From Bacteroidales bacterium (GTDB taxonomy: Bacteria > Bacteroidota > Bacteroidia > Bacteroidales > P3): a DNA stretch of 64,000 nt. A program made the translations under genes and the position numbers. Where the stretch lies: NCBI GenBank assembly GCA_017633985.1, contig JAGBOF010000003.1, forward strand, positions 1 to 64,000, in the 5' to 3' direction. Below the pieces are notes generated by a model, which made no database searches, was not told the origin of the DNA, and was given only the letters and a program-made list of their open reading frames with translations. Of this stretch, positions 54,530 through 63,945 are shown one piece after another; the first letter of the stretch is position 1, and every line of letters starts with the position of its first letter.

Positions 54530-57500
54530 TTATCTTATCAGCGTAACGTCTCCTCCTGTTACGAAAGTCTTACCTCCCATGCATTTAACTTCCAACTTAT
54601 AATAATAAACTCCCGCTGCGCAATCTTGATTTCTGAATCTGCCGTCCCAACCATCGTTTATATTATCGCTGTGAAACACTCTTTCGCCCCAACGGTCGTA
54701 TATAATCCAATCCATTGACATAATATAGTCGCCGCTTACGTAAAGAATGTCGTTTTTGCCGTCATTATTAGGAGAAAATGCGTTAGGAATAAATATATCA
54801 GGCTTACCGCAGTTTATATAATCCACTTCAACCTTCACCGTGTCCGACACATCGCACCCGTGCGTATCATCAGCCGTTACTTTAAACACCGTAGTTTTGT
54901 AAGCTGTAGCAAGGGTCGTATAATTATCAGGCGTAACCAAATCAGCCGACGGTGTCCAAAAATAATTAAAGCCTTCAAGCAAAGTAGATGTCAATGTGAA
55001 TTCCTCTCCGTCATATACACGGTACTTATCTGCATAGGCTTCAAAACCAACGGTAACATCAGTATAGCCGACAGTGACTTGGGATGTGCCTTTGCATCCG
55101 TTATTGTCAGTAACCGTCAATAGGTAAGTTCCGTTACATACATTATCCAAATTTTCCGTCTTCTGTCCCGAATTCCACGAATATGTATACGGTTCTTTTC
55201 CTCCTTCAACCAAAGATGTTATCGTCGCATCACAACCGTTTGCACATCTGTTTTCCGTAGCCGTCAATACGGTGTTTATTTTATACATATTATTTACATG
55301 TAATGTCTTTTTGGATGAACAACCCGTATTATCAGTAACTGTAATCACGTAATTACCTTCGCAAAGTCCGTTTAAATTCTGATTTGTACTTCCGTTACTC
55401 CATAAATATGTATAAGGAGGTTGTCCGCCGCTTACATCAACAGAGATTTCTCCGTTACAAATACCGCTGCATGAGGCATCGGTTATCTTTTCATGTATAT
55501 CCATATCGGTAACAGCAAGTATACGTACAGGCAACTGCGTATAACAGGTATCATTCTCCATATACACCGTAACGGTATATGTTCCCACGGCAAGATTTTC
55601 CACAAAACATGTATCCTTATCGCTGCACGACCATTTGTAATGCACATTCGTTGTATCGCCGATAAGTTCTATCAATGCGGAACCCGTAGCGTCGGTTTGG
55701 CAATACACATCCTTTGTTATGATATTGTATTTTATTCCCGTAAATTTCACAAACAAACTGTCCGTATAAATACATCCGCTTTCTTTATAGCGTACATACA
55801 AATACCTGTCGGAGGTATCGCGTATTATTACTGCGGAATTATCTTCGTTCATTTCGGCATAATCGGTAAAGATATTGTTCCATGAACATACGGCATCTTT
55901 GTTCTGCGGTTTGGGGATGTTGTATGTATAAGGGAGCGTACAAAATTCCAACGTATCGGGAAGTTCCGAAACAAATGTGTCTATATCTACGAACCTGTAC
56001 ATTGTATCTTTACAGCCGTCAATGGATATTATCAATGTAAACAATGTCGGAGAGTTTACAGTAGCATAAGGATTCATGGAATTGGCATCCGAAAGGTATT
56101 CCGCAGGTGACCAAGTCAGTTTTACATTCTCTTGGTCCGACGGATATATATTTTCAATGCCAATATTCACCGGATTGCCTTCGCAGGACAGCAATGTATC
56201 CAAATAACCCGCCTTATCATCCAATATAAGTATTGACTTTCTTATTGTATCGGATTGCTTACAGCCGTCTTCCGATAAGACTATAAGCGTTATCGTGTAA
56301 ACACCGTCGGAAGAATACGTATGGGATGGATTCTTTTGCCTTGAAGTAAGACTGCCGTCACCGAAATCCCACATAAAAGAATCTCCCCTTGAATAATTAG
56401 AGAATTGTACGGCGGTATTACTGCATGCTATATTAGGCATATCGAAATCCGCCACTGCAAAATCATTGTTTACCGAAAATTTCATCGATGCCGTATTACA
56501 ATTCCTGCTTTTATTTCCTTTTGAATAAGCATTTTCGGTAACGGGCATTCCCTGCGAACCGTTGCATGAGGCACATATAGTAAGATAATAGCTGCCGTAA
56601 CGGTCAAAACGCGAAGTTCCGCCGTCTACATGGTCATTTCCGAACAATGTATTCTCTTTATCACATTCTCCGAAGAAGGTTGCGTAATTCAAAGCCGCAG
56701 CATCTTTTTCCAAACTCATAATATAAAAATCCATACCGTCGGTTTGTTTCATATAAGCATCGTCAGAAACTTCCATATTCTCCGTTCCCAAATGAGGATA
56801 ATTATTTTGACGGTATTTAAATATCCTTCCCCATCCCGCACAATATATTCTTTCGCAATAATCCACCGCAAAACCTGACGGAGACAGATTAATCATGCCG
56901 TCACCTGAGCCGAAAACGGTAGAGAAATACAGAGAATCTAATTTAGGAGTTAATTTTGCTATAAACTGTCCGCTGTTTGGAATACTGTATTGCGCATTTT
57001 TCACAAGCGTATAACCTGATGCCAATGTCTGTCCGTAAATATAAGGAATGTCATTACGGTCCAACCTTATAAAAAACGCCTGATCATATACATCCGAGCC
57101 GAAAAACGAAGAATATTCCACGTTTGAGCCGTCTGTTGACAGTACGGAAATAAATGCATCGGCACTTCCGCCGTTAAAAACATCATTGTATGCACCCGTT
57201 GATACAGGATAATCCGACGAAGACGTACCTCCGCAAACATATACCCTGTCTTGGGAATCCAAATCCAAGGAATAAGCCGCATCATTATTCGTTCCGCCCA
57301 AATAAGTAGAGTACAAAAGAGTTGATAATGCCTTGTCAAATTTAAAAACAACCGCATCCTGCATACCAGCCGAGTTTTTCATAAAGGCATTGTCCGTCGT
57401 AGGAAAATTATGCGAAAAAGTACATGAAGCAACATACACATTATTGTTTTTATCAGTTAAAATCTCACCGCGGGCACAGTCTCCGAAGTTGGCATACAAT

Positions 57501-58756
57501 GAATCATTGCCGTAATACAATATATTTTGGTCCAATTGATACTCATTCTTAAAATTAAATCCGTCATTAGCCGTACCGCCTATGAAAGTGGACGCTTTAA
57601 GTTGCGTTCCCGAAGAATTAAATGCCGATACGAAAATATCAATACCGTTTAAATACAGTAAAGATCCCTCATATTGTACGTTATCTCCGCCGTTTAAATT
57701 CTTTTGAAATGCATTATCCGTTACGGGAAAGTCCGAAGATCCCGTCGTTCCGAAAACTATCAAATCTCCCTCATTGTTCACTGTCATGGAATGCGGCATC
57801 TCGCACATATTTCCGCCGAAATAAGTGGAAAATATCATATTCTGCCCCAACGAATCATATTTTGTAACTACGCAGTCCCAATTTCCCAAATATTCGCTGC
57901 TGTAAGCGCCCTCCGTTGTGGGGTACTGTTCTCCCGAAACAATGCCTCCGCTTACCAAAAGCCCTCTTTGATCATAACATGAAGTCATTCCCCAATTATC
58001 AGAACGCGAACCCGAATAAGTGGAAAATATAAGGGCGGGGTCAATAATCAAATCCTTCGTTTTATCATAAGTCCCGACACGGTAAGACACCAAATAACCT
58101 TCCTGTGTCTGCACGGCGGAATAATAAGCCTCTATCTCCTTTACTCCGTGTACCGTTTGCTGATAAACGGTAAGTTTGTTTTCTTCTATCCATCCGCAAT
58201 CCGTCTCCAAATAAAGCTTATCTCCGTCAGCCTTAAGGCTTTTCAAACCTTTGTAAAGCGTAGTTATTCCACTGACATCGCCTTCGGGGTGTACGATATA
58301 TGAATGTTTGGGCATATCTCCCAACGACGATATTTCCCAATCAATATTCCTGTAAACATTTTCATAAATCACGCCCGAATATGCATAAACCCCTGCAGCC
58401 CATTTGCTTTTGTCATTACCTATAAAGTAATTTGTATAACCGTTTAATCTCTCTAATTCTTTTATATTATTGAAAGTTGCATTATATGGGCTTACCGAAA
58501 AAACATGGTAGCGTTCTTTGCCGCTGTAATTATCATTGCCTGAATTATGGCGGTGATATGCAGCATTATTGGAATCAAACACTATAACGGACAGTTTGTT
58601 GGGCTGAACAAATACCTTTCCCTGCGTAAAAGATGCCTTATATAATATATTGTCTTCCCATTGTCCTGCATTTTTTTCAAATCTTAATTCTCCGTATTGC
58701 CCCATAACACACACGGAGATTATAAGAAACAGGTTGAATACAGTTATTTTTTTCAT
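54530..58756 (-). CDS. Large T9SS-exported surface protein: SBBP propeller, PKD, SprB repeats, gliding-type CTD
   Basis: 1408 residues from ATG 58756 (KKITVFNLFLIISVCVMGQ signal). The N-terminal third starts RFEKNAGQWEDNILYKA, then SBBP-like propeller repeats (FSTYFGGN, GDLIVFGTTGSSDFPVT, LLYSTYLGGTNNDAAYSLDL). A PKD domain follows (FMWDFGDGSLTSRQKNPSHTY), then SprB-type repeats (GQPPYTYLWSNGSTNQNLN, GGKEPYTYSWNSGQ). The C-terminus (IFIPNAFSPNNDGKND, DRWGERVFHSDN, YYYKLEVKC) is the gliding-motility-associated type B sorting domain (TIGR04131). It should be secreted through T9SS to the cell surface as an adhesin-like protein. Promoter at 58791. Confidence 0.9.
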   Translation of the reverse strand: MKKITVFNLFLIISVCVMGQYGELRFEKNAGQWEDNILYKASFTQGKVFVQPNKLSVIVFDSNNAAYHRHNSGNDNYSGKERYHVFSVSPYNATFNNIKELERLNGYTNYFIGNDKSKWAAGVYAYSGVIYENVYRNIDWEISSLGDMPKHSYIVHPEGDVSGITTLYKGLKSLKADGDKLYLETDCGWIEENKLTVYQQTVHGVKEIEAYYSAVQTQEGYLVSYRVGTYDKTKDLIIDPALIFSTYSGSRSDNWGMTSCYDQRGLLVSGGIVSGEQYPTTEGAYSSEYLGNWDCVVTKYDSLGQNMIFSTYFGGNMCEMPHSMTVNNEGDLIVFGTTGSSDFPVTDNAFQKNLNGGDNVQYEGSLLYLNGIDIFVSAFNSSGTQLKASTFIGGTANDGFNFKNEYQLDQNILYYGNDSLYANFGDCARGEILTDKNNNVYVASCTFSHNFPTTDNAFMKNSAGMQDAVVFKFDKALSTLLYSTYLGGTNNDAAYSLDLDSQDRVYVCGGTSSSDYPVSTGAYNDVFNGGSADAFISVLSTDGSNVEYSSFFGSDVYDQAFFIRLDRNDIPYIYGQTLASGYTLVKNAQYSIPNSGQFIAKLTPKLDSLYFSTVFGSGDGMINLSPSGFAVDYCERIYCAGWGRIFKYRQNNYPHLGTENMEVSDDAYMKQTDGMDFYIMSLEKDAAALNYATFFGECDKENTLFGNDHVDGGTSRFDRYGSYYLTICASCNGSQGMPVTENAYSKGNKSRNCNTASMKFSVNNDFAVADFDMPNIACSNTAVQFSNYSRGDSFMWDFGDGSLTSRQKNPSHTYSSDGVYTITLIVLSEDGCKQSDTIRKSILILDDKAGYLDTLLSCEGNPVNIGIENIYPSDQENVKLTWSPAEYLSDANSMNPYATVNSPTLFTLIISIDGCKDTMYRFVDIDTFVSELPDTLEFCTLPYTYNIPKPQNKDAVCSWNNIFTDYAEMNEDNSAVIIRDTSDRYLYVRYKESGCIYTDSLFVKFTGIKYNIITKDVYCQTDATGSALIELIGDTTNVHYKWSCSDKDTCFVENLAVGTYTVTVYMENDTCYTQLPVRILAVTDMDIHEKITDASCSGICNGEISVDVSGGQPPYTYLWSNGSTNQNLNGLCEGNYVITVTDNTGCSSKKTLHVNNMYKINTVLTATENRCANGCDATITSLVEGGKEPYTYSWNSGQKTENLDNVCNGTYLLTVTDNNGCKGTSQVTVGYTDVTVGFEAYADKYRVYDGEEFTLTSTLLEGFNYFWTPSADLVTPDNYTTLATAYKTTVFKVTADDTHGCDVSDTVKVEVDYINCGKPDIFIPNAFSPNNDGKNDILYVSGDYIMSMDWIIYDRWGERVFHSDNINDGWDGRFRNQDCAAGVYYYKLEVKCMGGKTFVTGGDVTLIR

Positions 58757-58790
58757 TTGAACCACCCTTCGCTTATTTGAAAAACATCCG

Positions 58791-58798
58791 CAAATTTA
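58791..58798 (-). promoter_or_regulatory. -7 promoter box TAAATTTG of the T9SS cargo gene
   Basis: TAAATTTGC on the minus strand, 34 bp before ATG 58756. Confidence 0.5.
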
Positions 58799-58840
58799 CA
58801 AAATAATTTCTTAACATACTGACAAATGAAAATATTTTTT

Positions 58841-58848
58841 TATTTTTG
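58841..58848 (+). promoter_or_regulatory. -7 promoter box TATTTTTG of the small barrel gene
   Basis: TATTTTTGC lies 25 bp before ATG 58874, downstream of the alternative ATG at 58826, so the later start is favoured. Confidence 0.55.
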
Positions 58849-58873
58849 CAGAACTAATCAAGAATTTTGTAAC

Positions 58874-59422
58874 ATGAAGAAAAAATTTTTCATATTACTT
58901 TTATTTATATGTTCCGTATCTTTTTACGGCTATGCACAAATCTTTCAGGCAGGCATAAGAGTACAATCGGATATACGCAACCAAGCAATGCCGTTTAATA
59001 ATCTTTCCGTAGGACTTGAAGCCGATTTCAACATACCGTTTATCGGTGTCGGTTTAAGTGTATCGGGACTGTTCAACGCACATTATTTTGAAAATCTTTA
59101 TACAGACAAATTAGACGATATGTACAGTTATGTCACAATCCCTATAAACCTTAAATGGAGAGTGGGAGTTCCTGTATTCAGAGTGATTCTCATGGCAGGG
59201 CCTTATCTGTCTTTGCCGCTGAACGGGGATATCAAAAAGGAATTGAATCTTAAAGAATCTTCCGAAGCGAATCTTGTCGGATTAAACATACAATTAGGCT
59301 TCGAAATAATGAAACATTACAGGCTTTCGGTAGGATATAAAGGTGACTTATATATGGGAAAAATTGACAATTATTCAGATCCTTCCTACGGATGGTATGC
59401 AGACTTGATGTATTCGTTCTGA
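58874..59422 (+). CDS. Small outer-membrane beta-barrel (PorT-like) protein
   Basis: 182 residues from ATG 58874 (signal KKKFFILLLFICSVSFYGYA). The mature part reads as an eight-strand-type barrel: FQAGIRVQSDIRNQ, LSVGLEADFNIPFIGVGLSVSG, VTIPINLKWRVGV, VILMAGPYLSLPL, LNIQLGFEIMKHYRLSVGYK and the terminal WYADLMYSF with a final Phe. This is the pattern of PorT/outer-membrane porin-like proteins in Bacteroidota. It is divergent from the T9SS cargo gene; a role in secretion is possible but unproven. Confidence 0.75.
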   Translation: MKKKFFILLLFICSVSFYGYAQIFQAGIRVQSDIRNQAMPFNNLSVGLEADFNIPFIGVGLSVSGLFNAHYFENLYTDKLDDMYSYVTIPINLKWRVGVPVFRVILMAGPYLSLPLNGDIKKELNLKESSEANLVGLNIQLGFEIMKHYRLSVGYKGDLYMGKIDNYSDPSYGWYADLMYSF

Positions 59423-59490
59423 TACAATTGATTTTCACCTATTTACCAAAGCATTTCAGCTTTATTTTGCATCAATACAATTTCTTTGAG

Positions 59491-59574
59491 AAAAAAGACG
59501 GCGTTAAAAAAAATTAATCAGCCTGATTAATAAAATAATCAGGCTGATTAATTTTTTTTAACGCCGTCTTTTTT
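59491..59574. repeat. Perfect 39-bp inverted repeat (palindrome family copy 7)
   Basis: The left arm, 59491-59529, starts AAAAAAGACGGCGTT and ends AATCAGCCTGATTA. It is exactly inverted at 59536-59574 after a 6-nt loop (ATAAAA). It lies 69 bp after the small barrel gene, and T runs end each arm, so it can act as a terminator on both strands. Such a long perfect stem is unusual for a plain terminator. Confidence 0.85.
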
Positions 59575-59753
59575 TCAGGGCTTGATTTTGTACTGAATTT
59601 ATTAGTGAAAAACCTGTTGCGGATTATGGTCAAATGCTTTCTTTTTGCAATTGATGTAACATATTTTTATAACTGATTACAGAAATAAACAAGAAAGGGT
59701 TGATTGTTTAATGACATGTAAAACTGACAAGCATATATTGTAAATTATTACAA

Positions 59754-59792
59754 CAAAAAAAGAGCGCTTAACGTAACATCAGCACTCTTTTC
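59754..59792 (-). terminator. Terminator of tRNA-Cys
   Basis: On the minus strand AAAAGAGTGCT pairs with AGCGCTCTTTT (one mismatch) and is followed by a run of T residues, 21 bp after the tRNA 3' end. Confidence 0.7.
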
Positions 59793-59812
59793 TATCATCT
59801 TATCATTTTCAG

Positions 59813-59883
59813 AGGTCTCTTCCAGATTCGAACTGGAGTAAACGGTTTTGCAGACCGGCACCTAGCCACTCGGTCAAGAGACC
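59813..59883 (-). tRNA. tRNA-Cys (anticodon GCA)
   Basis: 71 nt on the minus strand. Acceptor stem GGTCTCT / AGAGACC with discriminator T; anticodon arm CGGT-CTGCAAA-ACCG gives GCA; T arm has AGTTCGAATCT. CCA is not encoded. Apart from this gene, its terminator and the inverted repeat, I see nothing in 59423-60006. Confidence 0.93.
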
Positions 59884-59902
59884 ATTTCTTATTTTCAGGT
59901 TG

Positions 59903-59910
59903 CAAAATTA
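59903..59910 (-). promoter_or_regulatory. -7 promoter box TAATTTTG of tRNA-Cys
   Basis: Minus-strand TAATTTTGC, 20 bp upstream of the tRNA 5' end. Confidence 0.55.
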
Positions 59911-60006
59911 CAATGTTTTTTCTTATCCGCCAAATATTTTATGATATTTTTTAAATTATTTTCACTTTTAATGTTTCGCATTTATCTGTTATCCGAATAA
60001 ATTTTC

Positions 60007-60014
60007 TATCTTTG
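60007..60014 (+). promoter_or_regulatory. -7 promoter box TATCTTTG of the PorE-like gene
   Basis: TATCTTTGC lies 40 bp before ATG 60055. The gene and phoH, 26 bp downstream of it, are probably one transcript. Confidence 0.6.
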
Positions 60015-60054
60015 CCGTATATTTTCACAATAAATAATGATATAAACACGGTAT

Positions 60055-61962
60055 ATGAAAAAATTATTGATATTAACAATAACATTATGTGCATTGACCG
60101 CTATAACTTATGCACAAAATCAAAAAACATCCAAAATTATAGAAAAGGCATCGCAGTTTATTTCACAAAACAAAGAAGACAAAGCTATAAATACGCTTAC
60201 AGAAGGTATAAAATCATATCCCGATCAGGCAGATTTGTATATCTTTTTAGGAGAAATATATTTCCACAAAAAGGATTACGACAACAGTATACAATATTAT
60301 AATAAGGGGCTGGCAATTGACAGAAACAGCGATTTGAATGCTTATTACCGTTTGGGACAAATGCAAAAACAAACGGGTGATTATGCCTCTGCACGCCGTA
60401 ATTTCCAATATTTTATTGACAATGCAACCAAACCGCAATACAAATCAAGAGTCAATGACAGTAAATATAATATTGAATGTCTTGATTTCATCACAGAGCA
60501 GACTCTTTCGCCCAAAGAATTCAATCCCGTCAATCTCGGAGAAAATATAAATGACAAAGAATATCAGTATCTGCCGACTTTAATGCTTGATAACACGCTT
60601 TATTTCACCGAAAGGAAAGATAATAAAGAGGACTTTTACTTTGCATCGGTTAATAACACAAATGATTTTGCCTTAATGTGGAATAAAAAACAGAAACTGC
60701 CTCCGCCTTTGAATACCGATGCCAATGAGGGTGCCGCAAGTATATCTCCCGACGGCAGATATCTGTATTTTGCAAAATGTAACACAAAAGACGGTTACGG
60801 TTCGTGTGATATTTACCGCAGTAAGCGGGAAGGAAACAGTTGGGGTGAGCCCGAAAACCTCGGAGCGAATGTTAATTCCAAGGATTGGGATTCCCAACCG
60901 AGTATTGCATCGGACGGAAGAACTCTTTTCTTTGCTTCATCGCGTGAGGGTGGATACGGCAAAAGCGATATATGGTATTCATATCTTAAAGACGACGGCA
61001 CATGGACTAAAGCAAAGAACTGCGGTAGCGTTATCAATACGGGCGGCAACGAAATGACGCCTTACATCCATCCTTCCAACACTACGCTTTACTTTTCGTC
61101 AGACTCGCTTATCGGAATGGGTGGTGAGGATATTTATTACTCAAAACTTGTAAACGGAAAGTTTCAAAAACCTGTCAATTTGGGTTATCCTGTAAATACT
61201 CCTGCTGATGAAACCTGTTTTATTGCTTCTGCAAACGGTCTGTTTGCAATATATTCCCGCAAAAACGATAACGGTGATTTTGATTTGTATGCCTTTGGAC
61301 TTGAGAAATTATTACAACCCGTTAAAGTCATAACATTAAAGGGTAAAATCGTATATGACGACGGCAAAAACGGAAACGAATCCGTTTTATCAATAAAAAA
61401 CCTGCGTACCAATAGGCTTGTTACTTCTACAGTTTCGGATAAACAGACTGATATGTATCTTTTGGCACTGCCCGTAGGGGAAGATTACGCAATGAGTGTC
61501 ACTTGCAACGGTTATTTGCTATACAGTGAGAATTTTTCCCTGCAAGATGACAACACCATACAACAAGAAAGTTCAACAATAAACAAAAACATTGAACTTA
61601 AAGCGATAAAGGAAGGCAGCAGTGTAGTACTGAAAAATATTTTCTTTGCAACCGATTCCTTTGAACTTATGGAAGAAAGCAATGCGGAGCTTAACAGTCT
61701 TTTAAAATTATTGAAAGACAATCCGCAGATTACAATTGAGATATCAGGATTCACCGATAATGTCGGCAAAGACGAATATAATCTTACTCTTTCCCAAAAA
61801 CGTGCCGACAGTGTTAAGCTTTGGTTGATTGAAAAGGGAATTGACAGCGGCAGATTGCAATCCAAGGGATACGGAAAGCAGAATCCTATTGCCGATAACT
61901 CAACGGAAGAAGGCAGAAAACAAAACCGCCGAACGGAATTTAAGATTTTGAAAAGCAAATAA
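60055..61962 (+). CDS. PorE-like protein: TPR, PD40 propeller, CRD fold, OmpA domain
   Basis: 635 residues. After a signal peptide (KKLLILTITLCALTAITYA) come TPRs (about 25-125: ADLYIFLGEIYFHKKDYDNS), a WD40/PD40 propeller (about 170-420: GAASISPDGRYLYFAKCN, DWDSQPSIASDGRTLFFASSRE), a carboxypeptidase-regulatory-like domain (about 425-500: LKGKIVYDDG) and a C-terminal OmpA peptidoglycan-binding domain (VLKNIFFATDSFEL, ISGFTDNVGKDEYNLTLSQKRA). This is the domain order of T9SS component PorE (PG1058 of Porphyromonas), though paralogues share it. No lipobox cysteine is seen. It fits the T9SS cargo at 54530-58756. Confidence 0.85.
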   Translation: MKKLLILTITLCALTAITYAQNQKTSKIIEKASQFISQNKEDKAINTLTEGIKSYPDQADLYIFLGEIYFHKKDYDNSIQYYNKGLAIDRNSDLNAYYRLGQMQKQTGDYASARRNFQYFIDNATKPQYKSRVNDSKYNIECLDFITEQTLSPKEFNPVNLGENINDKEYQYLPTLMLDNTLYFTERKDNKEDFYFASVNNTNDFALMWNKKQKLPPPLNTDANEGAASISPDGRYLYFAKCNTKDGYGSCDIYRSKREGNSWGEPENLGANVNSKDWDSQPSIASDGRTLFFASSREGGYGKSDIWYSYLKDDGTWTKAKNCGSVINTGGNEMTPYIHPSNTTLYFSSDSLIGMGGEDIYYSKLVNGKFQKPVNLGYPVNTPADETCFIASANGLFAIYSRKNDNGDFDLYAFGLEKLLQPVKVITLKGKIVYDDGKNGNESVLSIKNLRTNRLVTSTVSDKQTDMYLLALPVGEDYAMSVTCNGYLLYSENFSLQDDNTIQQESSTINKNIELKAIKEGSSVVLKNIFFATDSFELMEESNAELNSLLKLLKDNPQITIEISGFTDNVGKDEYNLTLSQKRADSVKLWLIEKGIDSGRLQSKGYGKQNPIADNSTEEGRKQNRRTEFKILKSK

Positions 61963-61988
61963 TCAACAAAAATATCATAATAAATAAA

Positions 61989-62942
61989 ATGACAGAAAGA
62001 ATCATAGATTTAAAAGACATAGATCAGAGGGAATTTTTCGGAGTCAATGAAAAAAACCTTTCTTTCATTGAAACGCTGTTTGACAGACTTGTAATATCCG
62101 TACGAAGTGATACTTTGAAAGTCAAAGGCGATGAAAAAGAAACCGAAAACTTTATAAAATTTTTCTCCCGTCTGAAAACAATATACAGAAAAATCCCAAA
62201 CATAAACGGACAGCTGATAATGGCGGCGTTTAACGATGAAAAAATCGAAAAAGAAAGCGACGCCGAAGTTTTGGTCTACGGGGCAAACGGACAAAGTATC
62301 AAAGCCCGCACGAAAAACCAACAAAAGATGACCGAGGAAATAGAAAAGAAAGATATGATATTTGCAATAGGTCCTGCGGGAAGCGGAAAAACTTATACGG
62401 CTGTTGCATTGGCGGTAAAATATCTTAAAGAAAAACGTGTCAAACGCATAATCCTTACACGGCCTGCGGTGGAAGCGGGAGAGAATCTGGGTTTTTTACC
62501 AGGAGGACTGAAAGATAAATTAGACCCTTATCTGCAACCTTTGTACGATGCACTGCGAGATATGCTTTCCCAAAGTAAACTTGATTACTTAATAGAAAAC
62601 CATACGATAGAAATAGCACCTTTGGCATTTATGAGGGGACGTACGCTTGAGAATTCATTTGCTATTTTGGACGAAGCACAAAATGCAACAAAATCTCAAT
62701 TGAAAATGTTCCTAACCCGCATGGGTAATTGGTCTAAATTCATTATTACGGGCGATCCTACGCAGGTAGATTTGCCTGCAAAGCAATCTTCCGGACTTAT
62801 GCCTACGCTTAATCTGCTGAAAAACATAAAAGGTTTGTCGGTAATTACACTTAACGATAAGGACATTATAAGAAATCCGCTTGTAACTAAAATTGTCAAT
62901 GCTTTTGATAAGGAAGAAAACAAAGAAAAGCCTTCTGAATGA
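61989..62942 (+). CDS. phoH: PhoH family ATPase
   Basis: 317 residues of the PhoH/YbeZ family. An N-terminal KH-like region precedes Walker A GPAGSGKTYTAVALA (about residue 124), the segment TRPAVEAGENLGFLPG, and Walker B FAILDEAQNAT, with ITGDPTQVDLP further on. YbeZ-type PhoH proteins work with YbeY in RNA maturation; no ybeY is in view. It follows the PorE-like gene by 26 bp and ends at a strong terminator. Confidence 0.93.
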   Translation: MTERIIDLKDIDQREFFGVNEKNLSFIETLFDRLVISVRSDTLKVKGDEKETENFIKFFSRLKTIYRKIPNINGQLIMAAFNDEKIEKESDAEVLVYGANGQSIKARTKNQQKMTEEIEKKDMIFAIGPAGSGKTYTAVALAVKYLKEKRVKRIILTRPAVEAGENLGFLPGGLKDKLDPYLQPLYDALRDMLSQSKLDYLIENHTIEIAPLAFMRGRTLENSFAILDEAQNATKSQLKMFLTRMGNWSKFIITGDPTQVDLPAKQSSGLMPTLNLLKNIKGLSVITLNDKDIIRNPLVTKIVNAFDKEENKEKPSE

Positions 62943-62978
62943 AATATAACTTAATCACAGTGAACGGATAAAACGAAT

Positions 62979-63014
62979 AAGCATCCTCAATAGAACCTCA
63001 AGGATGCTTTTTTT
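62979..63014 (+). terminator. Intrinsic terminator of phoH
   Basis: AAGCATCCT and AGGATGCTT form a perfect 9-bp stem with a 13-nt loop, followed by TTTTT. Confidence 0.85.
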
Positions 63015-63168
63015 ATTTCATGAAAAAATGTTTAACCAATACCGATTGCAAAAGTACAATCATAATTTCATATACACAATAACTTTTCAGACGAAATTGA
63101 TTTTTTGACGGATGAAGTTTTTGTTTCTGCGGATGAAATTGATTTTAACTTTTCTTATTTTCCGCCTT

Positions 63169-63945
63169 TCAGGCTTGAGAATGCATTTGAACCCAGAAAA
63201 GAAACTCATCGGCACGTTCCCTTGCCACCAAAACCTCATCTTCCGCAACATCCGGAGTAAGGGAAATCTTTAAACGTCCCCTGAAAAACTTTTCTATATT
63301 GCGTATGCTGCTGCTGTTGGCAATAACACTTCTGTTTAATCGGTAAAAACGGTCTGCATCTATATCGTTTATTATCTTATCAAGCGAATCGGGACACACA
63401 TATTTTTCACCTTTAAACGTTATAATATAACAATACTTATCTTTGGAAAGGAAATACGCAATATCCCTTGTTTCAATTATCTTATATTTCTCACCGTAAG
63501 GAATTACAAAACGCTGTTTCTTCTTTTCAACCGCTTGCGGCAATTGAACACCGTTTACAATCTTATCTATATCCAATAGTTTATTCTGTCTTTCCAAATG
63601 TCTGTAGAATTTAAACATCGCAGCCTTGAATTTATCTTCCTCAATCGGTTTAAGAAGATAACCTATAGAATTCTGTTCAAAGGCTTTTATCGCATAACGT
63701 TCGTATGCCGTTGTAAAAATAATGTAGGAGTCCACTTTGATTTGTTCAAATATATCAAAACTTATCCCGTCGGACAATTGAATGTCCATAAATATCAGAT
63801 CAACCTTATTATTATTCAGAAACTCCACACCCTGCCTCACGGTAGACACACATGCCGATACTTCGGCATCAGGAAAATTCTTTTCAAGTAATTTTTTTAA
63901 CAAGACTTGTGCATACAACTCGTCTTCAACAATCAACACTTTCAT
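63169..63945 (-). CDS. LytTR-type response regulator
   Basis: 258 residues. The receiver domain (residues 1-120) has the acidic pair in VLIVEDELYA, phosphoacceptor Asp in LIFMDIQLSDG, Thr in FTTAYERYAIKAF and Lys in YLLKPI. The C-terminal LytTR DNA-binding domain (about 145-250) shows IETRDIAYFLSKDKYCYIITFKG and FYRLNRSVIAN. Such regulators act with LytS/YehU-like or TPR-bearing histidine kinases. Its ATG overlaps the stop of an upstream gene by 4 bp, so the two are translationally coupled. Confidence 0.93.
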   Translation of the reverse strand: MKVLIVEDELYAQVLLKKLLEKNFPDAEVSACVSTVRQGVEFLNNNKVDLIFMDIQLSDGISFDIFEQIKVDSYIIFTTAYERYAIKAFEQNSIGYLLKPIEEDKFKAAMFKFYRHLERQNKLLDIDKIVNGVQLPQAVEKKKQRFVIPYGEKYKIIETRDIAYFLSKDKYCYIITFKGEKYVCPDSLDKIINDIDADRFYRLNRSVIANSSSIRNIEKFFRGRLKISLTPDVAEDEVLVARERADEFLFWVQMHSQA

